Shown here piece after piece: positions 58,025-64,000 of a stretch of 64,000 nt of DNA (positions are counted from its first letter, which is position 1; the number at the start of each line of letters is the position of its first letter). The stretch comes from Mytilus trossulus. Its lineage: Eukaryota; Mollusca; Bivalvia; Mytilida; Mytilidae. The stretch is taken from contig NC_086384.1 of assembly GCF_036588685.1 (NCBI RefSeq), positions 59,130,110-59,194,109 on the forward strand, given 5' to 3'. Position numbers and translations under genes: made by a program. The notes under the pieces were generated by a model. That model worked only from the letters and a program-made list of their open reading frames with translations. It ran no database searches and was not told the DNA's origin.

Positions 58025-58240
58025 AGATATAGGAAGATGTGGTGTGAGTGCCAATGAGACAACTCTCCATCCAAATTACAATTTAAAAAGTAAACCATTA
58101 TAGGTTAAAGTACGGCCTTCAACACGGAGCCTTGGCTCACACCGAACAACAAGCTATAAAGGACCCCAAAATTACTAGTGTAAAACCATTCAAACGGGAA
58201 AACCGACGGTATAATCTATATAAACAAAACGAGAAGCCTT
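58025..58240 (-). mobile_element. Family-2 retroelement tail, minus
   Basis: Begins (plus reading) 'gatataggaagatgtggtgt', the inverse of the element's 3' end, and continues 'aacacggagccttggctcac' and 'aagctataaaggaccccaaa'. Confidence 0.85.
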
Positions 58241-59039
58241 AATTAGTTTAAACAGTATATATCAATGAATAATACAACAGCAAAGTATAACAGTGGTATA
58301 TGAAATAGGATTCAGAAACAAGTTAGGAAAAAGCTTTTATAAATCCGCCTCCTTATGCTACCTGAGCGAATACTGTATAAAGATTAGTATATAAATAGGT
58401 TGCACTTTATAAATACAGCTGTTTCACAAAACACTCCTCTTTTTGGAATACATTATATTCATAGATCATAGTAATGAAGATTTTTCACGTACTGGTTCCC
58501 AGATATGATGTCTATGTTTCATCTTGTAGAAACATAATTTGGGAATGTTACCAATAAATATACATATGTATGTCACGCCTGAACCACTTTAATAGACAAT
58601 CCTATATTATCTCAGATAAACCAGGATTTTCTCAGATAAACTAGGATTATCTCACTTTTTTACATCATACATATGTATTATTTGTATAACTGTCAAATTG
58701 AAATCTGTGGTCCATCTAAAGCCAAGTAGCGGTAGCACGAACTTTTAGTGTAAGTTTAAAGTCTTATAAGTTCGAGGCATATACACGTTGAAAATATATC
58801 GCACAGCCCTATAGTTTGACCTTTGAAAAAAAATAATAGTGCATATAAACTTTCCATCCTATATTATTTTTATCCAAAATTCATAGTAAATGTGGAACAG
58901 TTTTAGTCGTAAACGGAGTTCCTAAGGGAAATTGTATAGTTAATATTTACAGAAATGCAACCTATAAGCAGTAAATTTATCAGATAAATCAGGTCCTGAG
59001 ACCATTCATACAATGTTTAATATATAGTTAATTGAAGTC
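58241..59039. other. No gene seen
   Basis: AT-rich intergenic sequence with two short near-identical 'ctcagataaaccaggat' segments at about 58610-58650. Confidence 0.45.
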
Positions 59040-59180
59040 TGGAGCTGGCATGTCAGTTAACTGCTAGTGTGGGAATTTATCGCTGCATTGAAGACCTGTT
59101 GGTGACCTCCTGCTGTTGTCTGTTCTATGGTCGGGTTGTTGTGTCTTTGACACATTCTCTGTTTCTATTCTTAATTCTAA
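59040..59180 (+). mobile_element. Retroelement tail (family 4), short
   Basis: 'gctgcattgaagacctgttg', 'ttctatggtcgggttgttg', 'tttgacacattc'. Confidence 0.65.
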
Positions 59181-59249
59181 TGTCCTAAGTCAGGAACCTG
59201 ATATTCAGTAGTTGTCGGTTGTTGATGTGGTTCATAAGTGTTTTCCTCT

Positions 59250-59365
59250 TTTTGTAGATAGATAAGATATTTTATTTCCAATTATGGGCCCCAAAGGGCA
59301 TAAACATTACAACATCAATAATTTTTTTTCATAATACAATACAAACAATGAGATAAAAAAAAAAA
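59250..59365 (-). mobile_element. LINE 3' tail fragment
   Basis: On the minus strand it reads 'tttatgccctttggggccca' then TAATTGGAAATAAAATATC and ends in TATCT repeats, a 3' end I recognise from molluscan LINEs. Confidence 0.6.
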
Positions 59366-59425
59366 AGTTAAACGAGAACTATTTAAGTTCTTAAAGAATA
59401 CGTAGATAAAGAATCTATAGTATGT

Positions 59426-60390
59426 TTTTTTTTTTTTTTTTAATACTGATGCATTTTATTGCAAGTGTGGTTGATATAGATAACAAACAAGTAGCCCAAA
59501 AAGAAAAAAAGAAAAATAGATATCCACATATGTATAGTACACAAAAAGTTGGAACAATTAAATATATAATAATTAGCCAAAAAGAAAGTAGAAATTAAAC
59601 ATGTCCATGACTCATCCTGTGTTAGCAGCAAATAGGAAAGCATTATGGTTTCCTAAAGGCAGCTGACACCAGGGGGCGATACCTTATGGGCCATAGGCAT
59701 GTAAAATGTGTGTAAATGTCTCTTTCCTACCTGTATCAAAAGCAAACAAGGAAGCATCATAGGTAACTTGAATGCAGTTGATACCAGGGGACGATGCCTC
59801 GAGGATATAAGAGAACATTTGAATAAATAATATATCTTAACAATTATTTTTTTTTTTAATCGGCTAGTATGTTTGTGATATTCAGATGAATATAATTTTC
59901 TATGTCCAATCAAATGTATATACACACATAGATTTCCTTTAACTAATCTTCACTAAGGAAGATGTTTGTATATAAAATTACATATTATTTTAAGTAACTC
60001 AACATTTTCTACACTAAATAACCAGATAATTTTGCTTTGACTGTTCATATGATTAAAATAAGAATTATATTGTGCAATACTAGCTAACATACAATTTCTA
60101 TAATCCTCAAATTTGTTACAATCAAATAGAAAATGAGCCTCATCTTCGACAGTATTGGAAGAACATTTATTACATATTCTGTTAATTCGGGGAATACCCT
60201 GATATCTACCTAATTCTATTTGTAATCTATGAGAAGATACACGTAATTTAGTAAAACTTCTTCTAAGTTCAAAATTCTTGATCAATGTTAGATATTTTTC
60301 AAAACCAAAATTTGTTTTATATAAAAGGTAGGTTTTCAGTTTACTGTCTGAAAATTTATCTATTTGTTTTTCCCAACAGCTAATAAACAA
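59426..60390 (-). pseudogene. LINE 3' fragment with poly(A), C-terminal zinc-knuckle region
   Basis: The frame at 60390-59953 (145 codons) reads FTKLRVSSHRLQIELGRYQG, RICNKCSS, VEDEAHFLFDCNKF, the conserved C-terminal region after the reverse transcriptase in several LINE clades. The 3' part runs to AATAAAATGCATCAG and a run of about 18 A (T at 59426-59442). The reverse transcriptase itself is lost by 5' truncation. Confidence 0.8.
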
Positions 60391-60420
60391 TATTGATAGC
60401 TTGGTTTGTATATATTTCTT

Positions 60421-61730
60421 AAATTAAACCGTTGTTTTCCCCGTCTGAATAGTTTTAAACTAGTAAACTAGTAATTTGTATGTTACTTACTTTTTGAGAT
60501 AATTTGGGTCGAAATTTGCATATTTGGAAGAAAATCCCTGTAATGTCATAAATTATGACTTTTAAAGAAAGTAACAATACTTTTGAACGAAAAGTCATAA
60601 CTTAACCGGGTTTTCTGTAAAATATTCCCTTGATCCATGGCATCAACAAACTGAAACAAGTTTAAGGTTATATCAAATCATCATGTTCCGGATTTAGATT
60701 TATTTCCGAAATAAAGAAATTGACCATATTTTTGCGTCTTTTCGGAAGTGCAGAAAAAAATTTGATCGTTGATTTTTTCCTGAAATTTTGGCGGAGTGTT
60801 CTTGAAACAGTACTTAATTGATTGCAGAAGAAAAAAATTGGGGTCCATGTGCTTGTTTTTTCAATAAAAGCCATGTACCTTATTTTTTTATGACGTCTGT
60901 CAGTATGGCGCTAAATTACGTTAAATTAAGTTTAAATCGCAACAACGTCGTGTAATCATTCCCGCCATACACGAGTTCGCTGTCAAGTATATGCAGGTGT
61001 TTTTCAAAGCGTTGATACTTATAAAAATTTATAAGATGGTTAATCATAAAATGGAAAAATATTTGTGCTAAAAAGAAAATCTGATAGAAGTATAAAGATG
61101 CATCTCCGTTCGACATTAGTTCTAAATTGCTTCATGTACTGTAAGAGGATAGACAACATTATTGACATGACAAAATGTGAACCAACTATAAATAAAGTGA
61201 GGCGATACCATAAATTGACAACAGTATAACCTTCAACAATGACAAAACCGATACCGTATCGTCAACTTTAAAAGGTCCCGACGTACTTTGATTTTTTTTA
61301 CATTCAAAAGATAATCATCTTTCAAATTTAAAATATAAGTAGTACTTCTTGTTTAATAATAAGAGCTGTTTTGTGCAATTTAACTCATGCCATTATTGCC
61401 TCAATCGACCGAAATGAAGTTGTAATATAATATTTCATAGGAAGTACAGCAGCCGGTATAAGAGAATAATATTGAACGATGTCTTTATCAATAGATAAGT
61501 TACATAACCTTTGTTACGGCGTATACGTATGAATATTGGCGTACTTGTTTGTCTGGAAGTAGAGCTATATTTAAAACACTTTGTTCGTCTGTCCAATCGT
61601 CTAACTATACGACGAGTTTAAACGTGTGTACACTTTCTGATCTGTCTGTCTGCAATTGGTCTACATTTGCCGATACTTCAATTGTTATCTCTCAATACAT
61701 TGAAGTGCAATAGGGACAAGCTTATACAAA
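60421..61730. other. No gene seen; one decayed retroelement piece
   Basis: A decayed minus-strand family-1 tail lies at about 61195-61300 ('aaccttcaacaatgacaaaa'). Otherwise AT-rich without features. Confidence 0.45.
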
Positions 61731-61734
61731 TAAG

Positions 61735-61940
61735 AAGACGTGGTATGAATACCAATGAGGCAAATCTTAATCAGAGACCAAATGGCTAAACGACTATAGG
61801 ACATCAAACGGCCTTCAACAATGAGTAAACCCCATACCGCATAGTTAGCTATGAAAGGCCCCTACATGACAATTGCAAAACAACTCAAACGGGAAACTTA
61901 CGGCCTGATTTAAGTACAAAACAATGAACAAACTACAAAT
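61735..61940 (-). mobile_element. Family-1 retroelement tail, minus
   Basis: 'aagaagacgtggtatgaata', 'acggccttcaacaatgagta', 'ccgcatagttagctatgaaa', 'caaacgggaaac'. Confidence 0.75.
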
Positions 61941-62144
61941 ATGATGAACAATACCGAAAGACACCATTTAATTACAAGCCCCTTTAACAGCATGTGAACG
62001 GGCGTTTTCTCGATTTGGTCTATTACATCCAGTTTCATATACAAAAAGATTACAACCAATTAAACAAACTAATGTGTGACAATTCTGCATCTATTGGTAA
62101 TAGTTTGCTTAAATTCAAACCAAAAACGACACCAATAAATTTGT

Positions 62145-62460
62145 ATGCCCCACCTACGATAGTAGAGGGGCATTATGATTTCTGGTCTGTGCGTCCGTTT
62201 GTCCGTCTATTCGTTCGTTCGTCTGTCCGTCTGTTTGTTCGTCCGTCCGTTCGTCCGTCTGTCCCGCTTCAGGTTAAAGTTTTTGCTCAAGGTAGTTTTT
62301 GATGAAGTTGAAGTCCAATCAACTTCAAACTTAGTACACATGTTCCCTATGATATGATCTTACTAATTTCAATGCCAAATTAGAGTTTTTATGCCAATGT
62401 CACTAAACATAGAAAATGATAGTGCGATTGGGGCGTTCACGACTGAGGACACATTCTTGT
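62145..62460 (+). mobile_element. Dispersed repeat with hairpin end and (TCCGTCTG)-type tract (family 5)
   Basis: Opens 'tgccccacctacgatagtag' then 'aggggcatta', the inverse of the end of 39930-40195. It is followed by a degenerate tract of GTCCGT/CGTCTG at 62185-62268 and then 'gatgaagttgaagtccaatc'. The frames through the tract are artefacts. Confidence 0.75.
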
Positions 62461-63160
62461 TTTGAAATCTTTTTAATGGACTTTTATTGACAGTTTTTCT
62501 ACATACACATACAATATTATATGTTTTTAAAATATCAATTAAAATCGGCAATTTTTTTTATGTACCAATTTCAAGTCCAGAACAGGATGAGACACTCTCT
62601 TTATTTATTATTTTATTTACGAATAGGGGTGTTATACGACCTTGTCCACCAATGAGGGTCTCGCATATGCAGTCGGTTTTGTTATTTCATTGACAATCTG
62701 TTAAATTTGGTCTTACAATGACAATTCTCCGTAAAATTTGGAGGCTGACAATGCTAAACAAGAAAAGAAAAAAAAAGACACAAACTTAACTATTTTGATT
62801 CTGATGTTTTTCAATTCAAGATAGTATTATTTACTTCGAATTCATTATCAATAAATGGAAATAACTGTTCTCGTCATGAAAAATATTGCACAGCTGTACA
62901 ACACGCCGTAGTAATGACTTTTGTGTATGGATTTCAACACCAAAACCGATTCGGCCACCCTACACGCCATAGATTTTGTTATTTTTTATCATTGATCACG
63001 GGTTCATACGTTTTCTCATTTCTTTAAGTTTCATTAAAATTACATTTGGATGTCATACATGTGCAATTAAATATTTGCCGCCGGACGTTTAGCAGCTACC
63101 AATACTCATAATTAGCTATTGCAGGTCGTTTTGTACCGAATTGTGTTATTGGTAAAATGT
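62461..63160. other. No gene seen
   Basis: AT-rich sequence, no supported features. Confidence 0.45.
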
Positions 63161-63163
63161 TTT

Positions 63164-63478
63164 TCAGCATGTTAGTTTAAGCAAGAATAGTAAGATAGAC
63201 CCCAATCCTTGCAATTTTTCTTTCTCTACGTTGAGCAGATTCCTCTGGGCCGTGCAGTTTTGAAAGTTATTCAGTGCCAGACTAAAAAGCTCCACAATTC
63301 TTCTTCCGTCTTTCCATGTTATACTGTCAGTACTCTCTTCTGTGTCTATCACCATTTCTTCAATTTCGTTATGCAAAATTGTATTTGATTTATTTTTGTA
63401 CATCTCAAGTATTTCTCCTTTTAAAAATCTCACTGCTTTTCGGCGTATTTTTCCGTCTTTTAAAAACGGCATGGCCAC
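63164..63478 (-). pseudogene. N-terminal fragment resembling a Mutator-like transposase
   Basis: A 104-codon frame starts at ATG 63478. The segment WKDGRRIVELFSLAL...NNFQNC...LLNVEKEKLQGLGSILLF resembles the conserved start of animal Mutator-like transposase domains (W-x-x-G-R-R-I-V-E-L, then E-x-x-x-G-L-G-S-I-L). In that family cysteine pairs follow; here only single cysteines remain, and the frame stops where the domain should go on. I infer a truncated or decayed copy. The match is from memory of the family pattern and is tentative. Confidence 0.4.
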
Positions 63479-63503
63479 TTTTTTAGCAGGTACTTTTTAG
63501 AAA

Positions 63504-63640
63504 TTCGCGCAACCAAAATTAATGACGTCAGTGAATATTCCGCGAAATATGACTTCTTTTAAAGCAACGTCGCGAAATGTTAACGTTTTTATTAGAAACA
63601 TCGCGAAATTACAACGTTCTGGCTACCAACGTCGCGAAAA
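63504..63640. promoter_or_regulatory. Phased CGCGAAA motif cluster with a CRE palindrome
   Basis: CGCG cores lie at 63506, 63541, 63571, 63602 and 63633; the last four are 30-31 bp apart and each reads CGCGAAA. A perfect TGACGTCA lies at 63523-63530. The cluster starts just upstream of the ATG at 63478 (minus). It could be a promoter or the subterminal transposase-binding repeats of the adjoining element. Confidence 0.55.
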
Positions 63641-64000
63641 CAACACGAACAGTTTTGAAAACGTTATTATCTGCCCCTGCTACTGTATCGTATTCCCTTA
63701 GAAACAGACATCACAACAGGACAGAGAAAGCAGCCATGTAGGCTTATAGTAGAGCGAGGGACCAGACACAAACACAATGTTCTATACTCTGGAAACTGTT
63801 CTGATTCCTGATCTCTATCAAATAAAAAAGGAATTTGATCTGTAAGTATTACGTCCAGCTTATTTTCTTAATAATTATGACCCGATTAGTTGTATGACTC
63901 TGTCAACATATCAATCGTAATAAAAGTAAACCAAGAAAAGACATTCGGTCGCACAAAATATATAGAAATGATATTATCATATGTAAACTTTCTATAGAAA
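63641..64000. other. No gene seen
   Basis: Right end of the window; no exon or repeat could be supported. Confidence 0.4.

Noticed and set aside
62175-62357. Frame with VRLSVYSFVRLSV-type repeats
   Set aside because: Translation of the degenerate GTCCGT/CGTCTG simple repeat in a family-5 element.

Overview
This window is a stretch of AT-rich animal nuclear DNA, almost certainly from a mytilid mussel (Mytilus-like bivalve). The genes are split by long introns with GT-AG borders. The space between exons is filled with repeat families that I recognise as typical of mussels: 3' tails ending near 'CATTGGCACTCA...ACCACATCTTC', 354-bp units carrying a hammerhead ribozyme, molluscan tRNA-derived SINEs, and MITEs with GGCGGATCC ends. 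No bacterial gene organisation is present.

Four host loci can be supported. (1) 748-5055, minus: four spliced exons encoding MIB/HERC2 domain - ZZ zinc finger - MIB/HERC2 domain, the N-terminal half of a Mind-bomb-type protein that runs off the left edge. (2) 13100-16532, minus: the 3' end of an unrecognised gene (two firm exons), preceded by five tandem copies of a 46-nt possible mini-exon. (3) 27561-29279, minus: an intronless XK-related (XKR) multi-pass membrane protein whose last 16 codons lie in the first unit of a 75-bp minisatellite. (4) 40589-57267, minus: a complete nine-exon PEX14 gene (peroxisomal docking protein, 362 aa when spliced); all phases join and one intron appears to be GC-AG. 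A possible cysteine-rich terminal exon lies at 11378-11638 (plus), and a short Mutator-like transposase N-terminus at 63164-63478 (minus).

The rest is mobile DNA. Reverse-transcriptase copies of two Penelope-like families lie at 19.9-22.0 kb (frameshifted), 41.99-43.7 kb (5'-truncated, inside PEX14 intron 8) and 25.7-27.2 kb (minus, nearly intact, inserted into the 75-bp minisatellite). The 3' ends of these copies identify many short orphan repeats in the window as 5'-truncated tails of the same families. Separate 354-bp units with type I hammerhead ribozymes (retrozymes) form a three-unit array at 8.71-9.74 kb, a dimer at 33.8-34.3 kb and several decayed copies. There are also LINE 3' ends, two SINE families, four GGCGGATCC MITEs (two with 30-37 nt homopolymer tracts), a TTA-target MITE with a recognisable empty site, a 1.18-kb TTA-target inverted-repeat element, and a 28-bp minisatellite of about 59 copies in PEX14 intron 3.

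A recurring theme is tandem duplication that captures exon ends with their splice donors: PEX14 exon 3 (52 bp x3), PEX14 exon 4 (123 bp x2.6), the 46-nt mini-exon (79 bp x5), and the XKR 3' coding end (75 bp x about 10).
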